Assembly: GCF_900141805.1 (NCBI RefSeq)
Contig: NZ_FQYN01000006.1
Coordinates: 1 to 64,000 of the forward strand
DNA length: 64,000 bases
Direction: 5' to 3'
Source: Hymenobacter daecheongensis DSM 21074
GTDB taxonomy: Bacteria > Bacteroidota > Bacteroidia > Cytophagales > Hymenobacteraceae
The notes under the pieces were generated by a model. It was not told the DNA's origin. It worked only from the letters and a program-made list of their open reading frames with translations, and searched no databases. Made by a program: the position numbers and the translations under genes. Numbering within the stretch: position 1 is the first letter of the stretch; each line of letters starts with the position of its first letter. Shown one piece after another: positions 52,084 to 61,626 of the stretch.

Positions 52084-53577
52084 ATGCGTATGCTCCAGAT
52101 AAAAACCCGCTTCCTGCTCGGAGCACTGCTTCTGGCCGGCCTGGGAAGCTGCCAGCGCGAAAAGCCGGTTCGCGCCGCCCCCGCCGAGCCCGCTGCCCCC
52201 GCGCCGGCCCTGAACGACTCCTTGCCCCAAACCCCGGCCACGGGCCAGACTATAAACCGGACCTGGCACCGCTTAGCCCAGCGCACCCGCCGCAACGCGC
52301 CGCTGGTGTACCGGCGCGGCACCACGCGGCCCTTTGCCGCCGATACCGCCGCCCCGCCGCCCTCCGAAGCCCGCCTGCACGACCTCACGCTGAAGGCCAG
52401 CGAGTATTTTCAGATTGACCCTACCCAGCCCGCCGAAGTGCACGGCCGCGAGGGCACCATCGTGCGCTTGCCGGCGCAGGTGCTCGTGAATGCCAGCGAA
52501 AAGCCCGCCACCGGTCCGGTGTGGGTAGAGCTGAAGGAGTGCTACACGGTGGCCGATATGCTGCTTTCCAACCTCTCGACGGTGACCCCGGAGGGCGACC
52601 TGCTCGATTCGGGCGGCATTGTGCTGGTGCGGGCATCGGCACACGGGCAACCGCTGCACGTAGCGGCGGGGCAGGCTTTTCAGCTCGAAATGCCATTTGT
52701 GCGCCGCCAGAAAGGCATGCGACTTTTCTACGGCCAGGGCAGCCGGCGGCAGCAGCCCGCACACTGGGTGGCGGCCGGCCCTATCGTGCGCCACCCAGCC
52801 CCGCCGGCCGTTGCCACCCAAGCTACCCAAATGCCCAGCTACGGCAGCGGCCCCGCCGATATCAACCGCCTGATCCGGTATCCGGCGGCGGCGCTGGCCA
52901 GCCGCACTGAGGGCCTAGTTTACGTTTCCTTCGTGGTAGATGAAGGTGGCAAGGTGCTGAGCCCCAATGTCGTGCGGAGCCTCGGCGACGGCTGCGATGA
53001 GGAGGTGCTGCGCGTGCTGGCTCTCACCTCCGGCCACTGGACCCCGGCCCGGCAGGGCGGCCAGCTGGTGCCCGTGAAGATGACGCTGCCCATCCGCTTC
53101 TCCCTGCAGCAGCAGGGCCAGATGACGGCCGAAAATAGCCCCGACCCCGCCGCCAACGCCGACACGTTGCCCGCCACCGACGAAGGCGACGACCACCCCG
53201 AAGTCTCCGAGCCGGCTGCCGCGCACTACGCCTTCCAGGCTGACAGGCTGGGCTGGCTGACTTGCGAGCGGGAGTGGCGGCCCGCCGGGGCGCAGGCTGC
53301 TTTCACCGCCACTGCCGATACCGAGCCCACCACCAGCGTGCATCTGGTATTCCGCGAGAGCACCACCATCGTGGCGGGGGAGCCACGGGCCGAGGGCTAC
53401 CATTTTGCGGGCGTGCCGGCCAACCAGCGGGCGGTGGTGGTGGGCGTACAGTACCGCAACGGTACGCCGTATCTGGCTATGCAAGAAACCGTTACGGGAC
53501 AGCGAGAAACAGAGACGCTGGAGTTTCGGGAAACGACGCTGGCTGAGCTGGAAAGGGAGCTGGAGAAGCTGCAGTAG
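52084..53577 (+). CDS. Lipoprotein with a TonB C-terminal domain
   Basis: This 497-aa protein starts with a lipobox signal (LLLAGLGSC, Cys23) rather than the usual TonB membrane helix. Residues 100-240 form a beta-rich Bacteroidota-type domain (VRLPAQVLVNASEKPATGPV, LKECYTVADMLLSNLST, LDSGGIVLVRASAHG). Residues 250-340 are a TonB C-terminal domain (NRLIRYPAAALASRTEGLVY, VSFVVDEGGKVLSPNVVRSL, GHWTPARQGGQLVPVKMTLP). A Pro/Asp/Glu-rich linker and a further C-terminal domain follow. Lipidation would place the TonB domain at an outer or inner leaflet without an ExbB/ExbD contact helix, so an energy-transducing role is doubtful. Confidence 0.8.
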   Translation: MRMLQIKTRFLLGALLLAGLGSCQREKPVRAAPAEPAAPAPALNDSLPQTPATGQTINRTWHRLAQRTRRNAPLVYRRGTTRPFAADTAAPPPSEARLHDLTLKASEYFQIDPTQPAEVHGREGTIVRLPAQVLVNASEKPATGPVWVELKECYTVADMLLSNLSTVTPEGDLLDSGGIVLVRASAHGQPLHVAAGQAFQLEMPFVRRQKGMRLFYGQGSRRQQPAHWVAAGPIVRHPAPPAVATQATQMPSYGSGPADINRLIRYPAAALASRTEGLVYVSFVVDEGGKVLSPNVVRSLGDGCDEEVLRVLALTSGHWTPARQGGQLVPVKMTLPIRFSLQQQGQMTAENSPDPAANADTLPATDEGDDHPEVSEPAAAHYAFQADRLGWLTCEREWRPAGAQAAFTATADTEPTTSVHLVFRESTTIVAGEPRAEGYHFAGVPANQRAVVVGVQYRNGTPYLAMQETVTGQRETETLEFRETTLAELERELEKLQ

Positions 53578-53712
53578 CCGGGCAGCCTGCGTTAGGACAG
53601 AGTGGTTTGGGGAGAAAAGAAAAACCAGTGCTATTTGCAGCCGGTTTGCCGCCCGCGCCTTTTGGTGGCTGCGGCGGGTCAGTCAACCAGTACGTTTTGC
53701 CGAATATTTTTC

Positions 53713-55071
53713 ATGATTCCTCCCGGTTCGCTCCGCGCGACTAGTCCGGTCCTGTTGGCAGGCATTGGCTTGCTCTTCGTGCTGGAAACGCTGTTTTTTA
53801 CGTATCTGCGTGGCGGCCTTGGGCCATATTGGAGCCCGTTGGTGCTGTATCTGCTGGGCTTGGCGCTGTGCCTGCTCACGGCCCGCGCCGTGCTGGACTC
53901 GCGCTTTCAATGGCCCGCTCCCGCCGCCGGCCCCCGGACCGTGCTGCCCCGGCTGGCCATCGGTGCCGGCCTCACCTTTATCAGCTGGCTGATTACGGCT
54001 CCGGTTATCGCCAAGCTCGTCGGGCGGGTGCAGGTGGCGGATATTGGGGTAAAGTCGGATATCATCCCTGCGTTGCAGGTCTACGTAACCCGGTTTCTGG
54101 GGCCGGAGACGGTTTATCGGCCCATCACACTGCTGGGCTACACGTTTCTGCCCAATTATCCGCCCCTGCAGTGGCTGCCGTTTGTGCCGGCCGAGCTGTG
54201 GGGCCTCGACTACCGGGCTTGGGCATTTGGCCTGCTGCTGCTGGCGCTGCTGCTGGCGTACCAGTGGCCGCTGGCCCGGCTGGCCCTGCCGCGGGGCGAG
54301 TGGCTGCTGAAAGCGGTGCTGCCCGTGCTGGTGCTGCACTTCGCCGTGCTGACCGATAAGAACATGTACAGCCTCACGGTGGAAAGCCTGATTGTAGGCT
54401 ACTACTTGGTGCTGGCGGGCGGCACGCTCAGTAAAAACCCGTGGCTCAAAGCGTTGGGGTTGGTGCTATGCCTTTTGTCGCGGTTTTCGCTGGCGCTGTG
54501 GGTGCCGCTCTACGGGCTGCTGCTGCTGTGGGAAAACCGGCGGCGCGGCTGGCTCACGGCCGGTTTGGCGCTGGCCGTGGTGGTGCTCATCTTCGGTCCT
54601 TTCCTGCTCTCCGACCCCACTATTTTCCTGCGGGCCCAGCTGGAAAATATGGGCATTGCCGAGGGCGAATGGCAGCGCATCGACCCCCGCGCCGTGCCGC
54701 CGCTGCCCATGCACCTGTTCAACGGCGTGGGCTTCGCGCCCTGGTTCTACGATATGACCGGCACGCTCACGGAGCGCATTGCCCGGCTGCAAACGGTGCA
54801 TTTCGCAGCCTGTACGGCCATTGTGGTGCTTAGCGGCGGGCTGTTCTGGCGCTTCCGCCACCGCTTCGACCCGCGCCTAGCCGCGCTGCTCAGCCTGAAA
54901 GTCTACCTGGCCACTTTCTACGGCTTCCTGATCATTCCTTACACGTATCTGGCCTCTGTGAGCCTGTTCACGTCCTTGTTTGTGGTGCTGCTGGTAAGCC
55001 GAAAAGCTCCGTTTCTGGTGCCATTCACGCAAGCCGCGCCGTTGGATGGGGGTACAGAGCCGGAGGCGTAA
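53713..55071 (+). CDS. Multi-pass membrane protein, GT-C glycosyltransferase-like
   Basis: This 452-aa, highly hydrophobic protein has about ten or eleven predicted helices. A conserved-looking loop, LPNYPPLQWLPFVPAELWG, resembles the Tyr-Pro-Pro-Leu region of mannosyltransferase-like (GT87/DUF2029-type) GT-C proteins. Catalytic acidic residues could not be placed with confidence. The ATG at 53713 is the first residue before the hydrophobic part. It lies 135 bp after the TonB-domain gene and is convergent with the aldehyde dehydrogenase gene (12-bp gap). Function is unassigned. Confidence 0.55.
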   Translation: MIPPGSLRATSPVLLAGIGLLFVLETLFFTYLRGGLGPYWSPLVLYLLGLALCLLTARAVLDSRFQWPAPAAGPRTVLPRLAIGAGLTFISWLITAPVIAKLVGRVQVADIGVKSDIIPALQVYVTRFLGPETVYRPITLLGYTFLPNYPPLQWLPFVPAELWGLDYRAWAFGLLLLALLLAYQWPLARLALPRGEWLLKAVLPVLVLHFAVLTDKNMYSLTVESLIVGYYLVLAGGTLSKNPWLKALGLVLCLLSRFSLALWVPLYGLLLLWENRRRGWLTAGLALAVVVLIFGPFLLSDPTIFLRAQLENMGIAEGEWQRIDPRAVPPLPMHLFNGVGFAPWFYDMTGTLTERIARLQTVHFAACTAIVVLSGGLFWRFRHRFDPRLAALLSLKVYLATFYGFLIIPYTYLASVSLFTSLFVVLLVSRKAPFLVPFTQAAPLDGGTEPEA

Positions 55072-55083
55072 AGTCGACCAAAC

Positions 55084-56526
55084 TCACAGCTTCACGCACA
55101 CATTCTGGGCCTCGGTGAAAAACCGCAGCGCTTCCAGCCCGCCTTCGCGGCCCACGCCGGAGTTCTTCATGCCCCCGAAGGGCGTGCGCAAGTCTCGCAG
55201 CAGCCAGGTATTGATCCAGACCACGCCGGCGTGCAGCTGGTGGGCTACACGGTGGGCGCGGTCTAGGTCGCGGGTCCAGATGGTGGCAGAGAGGCCGTAG
55301 TCGGTGCCGTTGGCCCATTCCAGCGCCTCGGCCTCGGTGTCGAAGGGCGTGAGCGTGACCACGGGACCGAAGATTTCCTCGCGGTTGGTGCGGCAGTCGG
55401 GGGCCAGGCCCTCAAACACGGTGGGCTGCAGGAAGAAGCCCCAGGCGCAGCGCCCTTCAGGCCGCACGCGTTGCCCGCCGGCCAGCAGCGTGCCGCCTTC
55501 CTGTTGGGCTAAGTCGATGTAGGACTGCACTTTCAGTAAATGCGCTTCGCTCACCAATGCGCCTTGCCGGGTGGTGTCCAGCTGCGGGTCGCCGACGGTG
55601 AGCGTGGCCACGCGGGCCAGGAAAGCGGCCTTGAACTGCTCATAGATAGGCCGCTCGATGAAGATGCGCGAGCCGCAGAGGCAGATCTGGCCCTGGTTGC
55701 TGAAGCTCGACTGCACGCTGGTGCTCACGGCCGCCGCCAGGTCGCAGTCGGCGAAGATGACGTTAGGGTTTTTGCCGCCCAGCTCCAGGCTTAGCTTTTT
55801 GAACATGGGCGCGGCCGTGCGGGCAATATGCTCGCCGGTTTTGGTGCCGCCCGTGAAGCTGATGGCCTTCACCAGCGGATGCTCCACAATGGCCTGCCCC
55901 GCGCCCGGCCCCGTGCCGTGCACGATGTTGAGCACGCCCGCCGGCAGCCCCGCCTCTTGGCACAGTTCGCCCAGCAGAAAAGCCGTGGCGGGCGTAATCT
56001 CCGAAGGCTTGGCCACCACGCAGTTGCCGGCGGCCAGCGCGGGCGCTATTTTCCAGGTGAAGAGGTACAGCGGCAGGTTCCAGGGCGAAATGCAGCCCAC
56101 CACGCCCAGCGGGTGCCGCACCGTATAGTTCAGCGCCAAGCCTTCCTGGAAGTGGGTTTCGGAAGCAAAATGGCTGATGCCGGTGCCAAAAAAAGCGAAG
56201 TTGCTGGCCGCCCTGGGGATGTCCACCACGCGGGCCAGGGCTACTGGTTTGCCGTTGTCCTGGCTTTCGGCCTGGGCCAGCCGCTCCAGGTTCTGCTCAA
56301 TCAGCTCGGCAATGCGCACCAGCAGGCGGCCCCGCTGCTCGGCCGGCCGGGCCCGCCAAGCCGGAAACGCCGCCTGAGCCGCCTGCACGGCCAGCGCCAC
56401 ATCAGCCGCGTCGGAGTCGGGGATGCGGCCGTAGACCTGGCCGGTGGCGGGGTCGATGTTGTTGAGGTAGCGGCCGGCGGCGGGCGGTACAAACCGGCCG
56501 TTGATGAAGTTCTGAATCTGGAGCAT
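55084..56526 (-). CDS. Aldehyde dehydrogenase (AMSDH/hydroxymuconic-semialdehyde type)
   Basis: This enzyme oxidises an aldehyde to an acid with NAD. The 480-aa protein has all core features: cofactor site SPWNLPLYLFTWKIAPALAA, Lys in CVVAKPSEITP, FTGGTKTGEHIART, catalytic Glu in LELGGKNPNVIF, and catalytic Cys in SNQGQICLCGSRIFI. PFGGMKNSGVGREGG is near the C-terminus. The CLCGSRI form is typical of 2-aminomuconate or 2-hydroxymuconate semialdehyde dehydrogenases (ALDH8-like). No kynurenine or meta-cleavage genes adjoin it, so the substrate is open. A TAGCTTTG box lies 33 bp upstream. Confidence 0.92.
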   Translation of the reverse strand: MLQIQNFINGRFVPPAAGRYLNNIDPATGQVYGRIPDSDAADVALAVQAAQAAFPAWRARPAEQRGRLLVRIAELIEQNLERLAQAESQDNGKPVALARVVDIPRAASNFAFFGTGISHFASETHFQEGLALNYTVRHPLGVVGCISPWNLPLYLFTWKIAPALAAGNCVVAKPSEITPATAFLLGELCQEAGLPAGVLNIVHGTGPGAGQAIVEHPLVKAISFTGGTKTGEHIARTAAPMFKKLSLELGGKNPNVIFADCDLAAAVSTSVQSSFSNQGQICLCGSRIFIERPIYEQFKAAFLARVATLTVGDPQLDTTRQGALVSEAHLLKVQSYIDLAQQEGGTLLAGGQRVRPEGRCAWGFFLQPTVFEGLAPDCRTNREEIFGPVVTLTPFDTEAEALEWANGTDYGLSATIWTRDLDRAHRVAHQLHAGVVWINTWLLRDLRTPFGGMKNSGVGREGGLEALRFFTEAQNVCVKL

Positions 56527-56558
56527 GGAGCAGCGGAAAAGCTGGCTTGGGGCGAAAA

Positions 56559-56566
56559 CAAAGCTA
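56559..56566 (-). promoter_or_regulatory. -7 promoter box of the aldehyde dehydrogenase
   Basis: The minus strand reads TAGCTTTG, an exact TAnnTTTG match, 33 bp before the start at 56526. Confidence 0.6.
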
Positions 56567-56595
56567 CGAAAAGCCGCTACGGCGCGCCAGGTGAC

Positions 56596-58194
56596 CTACC
56601 AGCCAGCAGGTTTGGCAGCCGGTGGGGCCGGCGGCTGGGGTAGCACGGCCTCCACGCGCAGCGTCGCGCAGGAATCCTGCGCTTGCACGGGTTGCACGCG
56701 GTAGTATTTGCGCAGGGCCTGGTGAGCTGCCGCGCCGCACACTACCACCAGCTGGCCCGGCGCAAGGCCTTGCATCTCCGGGTAAAGCACCTGCACGGTG
56801 TCGTGGCGCGACTGGCGGGCGGTCAGGGCGTAAAATTCCAGCGGGGCATTGTAGCTGCTGATGGGCGGGTCGGTGCTGGCGTGGGCCACTACATAACTAG
56901 TAGGGGCGCCGGGCTGCCGGGCCTGCCAGCGTAGGTAGGGCCCGTAGTTAAAGGCGGCCACATCGTAGCGCCGCCGGTATTCTTTGCCTAGCCGCAGGTG
57001 CAAGGCCACGAAGGACGGAATAAAGGCCGCGCCCACCAGCAGCGCCACGGCCAGGCCCGGCTTCAGCCCCCACACCAGCGGCCGGCCGGCCGCCACCCGC
57101 CGCAGCATCATCAGCCAGCATTGCCGCAGCCACACCGCCAGCCCCGCTCCCAAAACCAGCGCCAGCAGCGGGAATAGCGGGGCGCTATACCAAGCCAGCT
57201 TCGTGGTCGAGCTACTAATAATCAGCAGAAAAACGCCGCCCGTGGTGGCCGCCAGCGTGAAGAAGCGATGGACCGGCCGCCGCACCGGGCGGCGCAGCAG
57301 CAGCCAGCCAGACAGGAGCACCCACGGAGTCCAGAGCAGGAATTGCTGACTTACGAACGGGGTCAGGTACCAGTACCAGGGCGCGGCGTGGTCTTCGAGG
57401 CCGCTGAGCATGCGGCCGCCCAGCTCGTTTTGCCACACCGCCTGCAGGTAGCCGGGCGCGGCCTGCTCGCGCAGCCAATACCAGAGCGCGGGCGGGGCCA
57501 GCGCCAGCACGGCAGCCAGCCACGTGGCCGGCTGGCGGAGCAGCGCCGACAGCCGCCCGCGCCGGGTAATTTCGAGTAGAATGCCGGGCAGGAAAAACAG
57601 GCCGGCCACGCTTTTGGTGAGCACCGCCAGCGCCACGGCCGCGCCGGCCAGCAGCAGATAGCGGCGCTGCCGGGTCTGGAGCCAGGCAAAGGCGGCCAGC
57701 AGCTGCGCCGTGAGAAAAAGCAGCAGCAGCGTTTCGTAGTCAGCAGTGCGGGCCACGTGGTGCGTGATGAAGCCCTTGCTGCTGAGCAGGGCCAGGCCCG
57801 CCAGCAGCCCGGCCAGTGGGCCACCCAGCCAGCGCCGGGCAAAGGCTGCCACCAGCGCCACCAGCGCCAGCGCGGCCAGGGCCGTGGGCAACCGCACGGC
57901 CCATTCGGAGTAGCCCAGCAGCGAAATGCTCAGGGCCTGCAGCCAGATGAGCAGCGGCGGCTTCGTGTTCCAAAGGTCGGGCTGGCCAGCGTAGTGCGCC
58001 ACCAGCCAGTTGCCGGAGCGTAGCATTTCGGCCGCATTCACGGCCAGCCGGGCTTCATCCCAAACCTGCAGCGGGGCGGCCCCCAGCCGCCACAGCAGAC
58101 CGGCCCCGGCCGCCGGCAGCAGCGGCAGCCACCACCAGCGCCACAGGGCAGCTAAGGAAAAAGGACGGGCGCGGGAAGGCAAAGGTGCGGGCAT
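56596..58194 (-). CDS. GT39/ArnT-like glycosyltransferase, integral membrane
   Basis: This 532-aa, many-helix protein of the GT-C fold transfers a sugar from a polyprenyl-phosphate donor on the periplasmic side (family knowledge). The first periplasmic loop carries QVWDEARLAVNAAEMLRSGN with the catalytic Asp-Glu pair. DLWNTKPPLLIWLQALSISL and TALAALALVALVAAF follow, as in the ArnT/PMT family, and a soluble C-terminal domain begins near residue 420. The acceptor (lipid A, protein or glycan) is unknown. A TAGTTTTG box lies 18 bp before the ATG at 58194. The divergent neighbour is another GT-C-like gene. Confidence 0.88.
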   Translation of the reverse strand: MPAPLPSRARPFSLAALWRWWWLPLLPAAGAGLLWRLGAAPLQVWDEARLAVNAAEMLRSGNWLVAHYAGQPDLWNTKPPLLIWLQALSISLLGYSEWAVRLPTALAALALVALVAAFARRWLGGPLAGLLAGLALLSSKGFITHHVARTADYETLLLLFLTAQLLAAFAWLQTRQRRYLLLAGAAVALAVLTKSVAGLFFLPGILLEITRRGRLSALLRQPATWLAAVLALAPPALWYWLREQAAPGYLQAVWQNELGGRMLSGLEDHAAPWYWYLTPFVSQQFLLWTPWVLLSGWLLLRRPVRRPVHRFFTLAATTGGVFLLIISSSTTKLAWYSAPLFPLLALVLGAGLAVWLRQCWLMMLRRVAAGRPLVWGLKPGLAVALLVGAAFIPSFVALHLRLGKEYRRRYDVAAFNYGPYLRWQARQPGAPTSYVVAHASTDPPISSYNAPLEFYALTARQSRHDTVQVLYPEMQGLAPGQLVVVCGAAAHQALRKYYRVQPVQAQDSCATLRVEAVLPQPPAPPAAKPAGW

Positions 58195-58212
58195 AGACGA
58201 AAGGAATCCGGC

Positions 58213-58220
58213 CAAAACTA
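58213..58220 (-). promoter_or_regulatory. -7 promoter box of the GT39 gene
   Basis: The minus strand reads TAGTTTTG, an exact TAnnTTTG match, 18 bp before the start at 58194. Confidence 0.55.
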
Positions 58221-58284
58221 GCGAATTTGCCCGCCTGAATGCTGGCTGGTGGCTATTTCGGCCCACCCAATTTCTCTCTATTCC

Positions 58285-60048
58285 ATGAAATCAGGTTTTT
58301 CCCGCTGGCTGCTGCCGCTGCTGATCTACACGCTGCTCTTCGGGGTGTTCAGCTGGCCGCTGGCCGCGCATTTCACCACCGGCTTTCTGGGCTTCGCCGG
58401 CCACGATGCCAACCAGTATGTGTGGAATGCCTACAATTTCCGGCAGGCGCTGGCCGCGGGAAAGAATCCGTTTTTCACCGATCTGCTGCTTTATCCGCAG
58501 GGCTCGTCGCTGATTATGCATACCTATACGCCCATTATCGGGCTGCTGAACTCGGTGCTGAACCAGCCGATTCTGGCCGTCAATGTTGCGCTGCTGCTGA
58601 GCTTCGTGCTGTCGGGGGTGGGAGCGTACCGGCTGTGCGGGCGCTGGGTGGCCAACCCGGTGCTGTGCCTGCTGGCGGGCGTGGTTTTCGCTTTTTCGCC
58701 CTACAAGCTGGCCCATCTGCCCGAGCACTACCACCTGCTGCTCACGGCCGCGGTGCCATTCTACGCGTGGGCTTTTCTGGAAGCGTTTCAGTTTGAAACC
58801 GGCCGGCTGGGGCTGCGGGTGCGGCGCTGGAGTCAGGTGGCGGTGTGCGCGGCCCTGGGCTTCGTCACGCTGCTCAGCGACTACTACACGCTGTTCGGGC
58901 TGCTGTATTTTTCGCTGGGCTACGCGCTGTATTACTGGTGTGGGCTGGGCCAAATCAACTGGCGGCGGCCCCGGCCGTGGCTGATTCTGGTCCTCACGCT
59001 GGTCGTCTGCCACATTGGCTCCCGGCTGCTGGGCCTCAGCGGCGTGCCCGACAATGCTGGGTTCTGGTGGGGCGGCGACCTGGCCGGCTACCTACTGCCG
59101 CCCACTACTAGCCGCTGGCTGAGCACGGCCTTCACCGAGCGGCTGCTGCAGAATAGCCCGATTTTCAACATGCCCGGCTCGGTCGAAAATGTGATGTTTC
59201 TGGGCTATTGCCTACCGCTACTGCTGCTATTGACGCTGCTGCTGCGCCGGCCCAAGGCCGGGCTGGCGGAAAACCAACCCTCGGACTGGGCGCCGCTGCC
59301 GTGGTTGCTGCTGCTGTTTTTTATGCTGACGCTGCCGGCGGTACGGGTTTTTGGTAAGGAAATTCTGCGGCTGCCTACCGGTCTGGTGCATTATCTGCCT
59401 TTTCTGAACAACATCCGCTGCCCTACCCGCCACGTTTCCTACGTGGCCCTGCTATTGCCGCTGGTTCTTTTCGCGCGGCTCGACCCCTGGCTGCGGGCGC
59501 GGCTGCAGCCGGCCGGGCGCTGGGCGTTTTCGGGGGCGCTGCTGGGCCTTGTGCTGATTGAGTTTCAGCCCGCGCCCGCGCCGCTGATGGACTCCACAGC
59601 CATTCCGCGGGCCTACCGCGAGGTGGCGCAACTGCCGGGCGACGTGCTGTTTCCCATTCCCTTCGGCCTGCTCGATGGCTACCAGACTAAGGGCGTGATG
59701 AACTCCGACGAGCTTCTGTACCAGACCATTCACCACAAAAAAATACCGGGAGCCTACATTTCGCGCATCCCCCAGGCTACTTTCCATCAGTTCGATCAGG
59801 ATCCGGTGATGCACGCGCTGCTCCAGCGCCAGACCTTTCCCGACTCTGCCCTAGTGGCCGTGCCCACCGCCGCGCAGGTCAGCGCGTTTCTGCGCCGGTA
59901 TCAACCCGCGGCCTTCCTGGTGCATCCCGACTACCGCAATCAGCCGGTGCACACACTGTTGCGCGAGCTGCTGCGCGGGCGCGGCTACCAGGAGCGGGAG
60001 GTAGACGGCTACGTGCTGCTGCACCAACCTACCCCCGCGCCGCATTGA
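58285..60048 (+). CDS. Multi-pass membrane protein, GT-C-like
   Basis: This 587-aa protein has about eleven predicted helices. The first loop carries GFAGHDANQYVWNAYNFRQA with an Asp where GT-C enzymes place a catalytic acid, and then FFTDLLLYPQGSSLIMHTYT. A second feature is FSPYKLAHLPEHYHLLLT. The soluble C-terminal part (about 440-587) is periplasmic if the topology is as in GT-C proteins. No precise family was recognised. It is divergent from the GT39 gene and convergent with the DUF2079 gene (8-bp gap). Confidence 0.6.
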   Translation: MKSGFSRWLLPLLIYTLLFGVFSWPLAAHFTTGFLGFAGHDANQYVWNAYNFRQALAAGKNPFFTDLLLYPQGSSLIMHTYTPIIGLLNSVLNQPILAVNVALLLSFVLSGVGAYRLCGRWVANPVLCLLAGVVFAFSPYKLAHLPEHYHLLLTAAVPFYAWAFLEAFQFETGRLGLRVRRWSQVAVCAALGFVTLLSDYYTLFGLLYFSLGYALYYWCGLGQINWRRPRPWLILVLTLVVCHIGSRLLGLSGVPDNAGFWWGGDLAGYLLPPTTSRWLSTAFTERLLQNSPIFNMPGSVENVMFLGYCLPLLLLLTLLLRRPKAGLAENQPSDWAPLPWLLLLFFMLTLPAVRVFGKEILRLPTGLVHYLPFLNNIRCPTRHVSYVALLLPLVLFARLDPWLRARLQPAGRWAFSGALLGLVLIEFQPAPAPLMDSTAIPRAYREVAQLPGDVLFPIPFGLLDGYQTKGVMNSDELLYQTIHHKKIPGAYISRIPQATFHQFDQDPVMHALLQRQTFPDSALVAVPTAAQVSAFLRRYQPAAFLVHPDYRNQPVHTLLRELLRGRGYQEREVDGYVLLHQPTPAPH

Positions 60049-60056
60049 CCGAATAC

Positions 60057-61613
60057 TTATTTATAGCGCAGCGAATCAGGTAAATCGGTGATGCGCTGGG
60101 GGAAATAGCGCCGCTGCGGCGGCCGGGCCGGGCCGGTGCGCCGCAGAATAAGCAGCGGCCGCTGGTCGTGTACTACCTGCCACTGGCCCGAGCGTTGGTA
60201 GTCGGTCAGGCGCTGCTCCAGGGCATCGTTGCTAGGGAAGGGATACGGGTTGTCGTCGCGCAGCACGGCCAGGTAGTCCGCGTCGGTAGCGTCGGGGAAG
60301 AGGTAGATGAACGGTCGAAAAGCCAGGTGCGGCACCAGCGGCGATGAAGCACTGACCGGCACGTCGGCCGGAATTAATTGCAAGCCCCGGTGCACCGCCG
60401 CAACATCAAATCCGCGGCGGTAGTGGCGGGGCATGTAGAACTGGGCCGCGCTCTTATCATACCACTCCGAAACCCGCACCTCCATCGAAACCAGCGTGGC
60501 TGCCAAAGTAACAAGGGCTGCCAGCGCCCCCAGCCGGGCGGCCCGCGGCGGCGCGGCTTGCAGCAGCCAGTGGCCCAGCGCCAGGTTCAGAATGGGCACA
60601 AACTCGATGGAATACTGCGCGTTCAGCCCCCAGTGTACGAATTGCGCCGAAAACAGCTTTTGCGCATAAATCGGCAGCAGCATGAGCAGATAAGCCGGGC
60701 GGCGCAGCAGCGCGTAGCCTCCCGCAAGCAGCACCATCAGGTGCAGCTCCAGCTTCACGTAGTCGCCGATGGGCTCGTTGGCCAGGTGGTTGGCAAACAG
60801 CAGCCGGGCCAGATACGCGGGCTGCGTGAGGTGGCGCAGCAGCTCGCCCGGCGTGCTGCCCAGGGCCACGTAGTTGCGCTGGTGGTAAAACGCCCGCCCT
60901 TCGCTCAGCACCGGAATCACGAAGCGCACGGCTACCAGAAAGTAGACGGCCGCCAGGCCCGCCAGCCCCAGGGCCAGTAGCACGCGCGGACGCTGGTGGC
61001 GGTGCAGCACGGCCAGGCCCAGGGCCACAAATACCAGCCAGAGCGCCACGCCTTCCTTGGTAAGCAGCAGCCCGCCAAAGAGCAGCATGGTAGGCACGCG
61101 GCGGTTTTGCTCGAAGAAGTAGAACAGCCACGGCAGCAGCATAGCTGCCACTACATTGTCGTGATAATCGAATGCCAGAGCCGAAAAAATGCCCCAGATG
61201 CTCAGAAACTGCACCAGCAGCGCCAGCGCCGCTCCCGTTTGGGCTCCGCCGCTCCGCAGCTGGTGCACCCGGTAGGCTCCGTAGCCGCCCAGCAGCACCG
61301 CCCCGATCTGGACCACCAGCAGACTATAGGAGCCCAGCACCCAGTATAGCGGCGACCACAGCAGCTGGGCCAGCATCAGGTGGTCGCCGAGCAGGTTATT
61401 GTAGCGCATGATGGAGCTGGCACTCCACCGCCAATGGGCGTAATCCCAAAGGGCCTGGTTGAAAATGCCCAGGTCGTAAGCGTAAGTACGGAAAGCGTAG
61501 TGGTTGTAGAGCGAGAGCAGGGCGTAGCTCAGCCCAAAAAACGCCAGCGCTGCCGCTACCCACCGGGCCGGCCGCCGCACCTGTCCGGTCCGGAATATTG
61601 CGGGTAGATTCAT
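60057..61613 (-). CDS. DUF2079 family membrane protein
   Basis: This 518-aa multi-pass protein has DUF2079 hallmarks near the N-terminus, AYDLGIFNQALWDYAHW and YNNLLGDHLMLAQLLWSPLY, then SIWGIFSALAFDYHDNV (an acidic residue next to His). Family members are thought to be GT-C-type transferases, but none is well studied to my knowledge. A soluble C-terminal domain begins around residue 390. The ATG at 61613 starts MNLPAIFRTGQ. It lies 13 bp after the GT2 gene stop on the same strand and is probably in one transcript with it and the methyltransferase gene. Confidence 0.82.
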   Translation of the reverse strand: MNLPAIFRTGQVRRPARWVAAALAFFGLSYALLSLYNHYAFRTYAYDLGIFNQALWDYAHWRWSASSIMRYNNLLGDHLMLAQLLWSPLYWVLGSYSLLVVQIGAVLLGGYGAYRVHQLRSGGAQTGAALALLVQFLSIWGIFSALAFDYHDNVVAAMLLPWLFYFFEQNRRVPTMLLFGGLLLTKEGVALWLVFVALGLAVLHRHQRPRVLLALGLAGLAAVYFLVAVRFVIPVLSEGRAFYHQRNYVALGSTPGELLRHLTQPAYLARLLFANHLANEPIGDYVKLELHLMVLLAGGYALLRRPAYLLMLLPIYAQKLFSAQFVHWGLNAQYSIEFVPILNLALGHWLLQAAPPRAARLGALAALVTLAATLVSMEVRVSEWYDKSAAQFYMPRHYRRGFDVAAVHRGLQLIPADVPVSASSPLVPHLAFRPFIYLFPDATDADYLAVLRDDNPYPFPSNDALEQRLTDYQRSGQWQVVHDQRPLLILRRTGPARPPQRRYFPQRITDLPDSLRYK

Positions 61614-61626
61614 GCTACGCGCCGCA

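Noticed and set aside
55084..56526. Kynurenine or meta-cleavage pathway operon
   Set aside because: The dehydrogenase resembles that type, but no other enzyme of these pathways is in the window.
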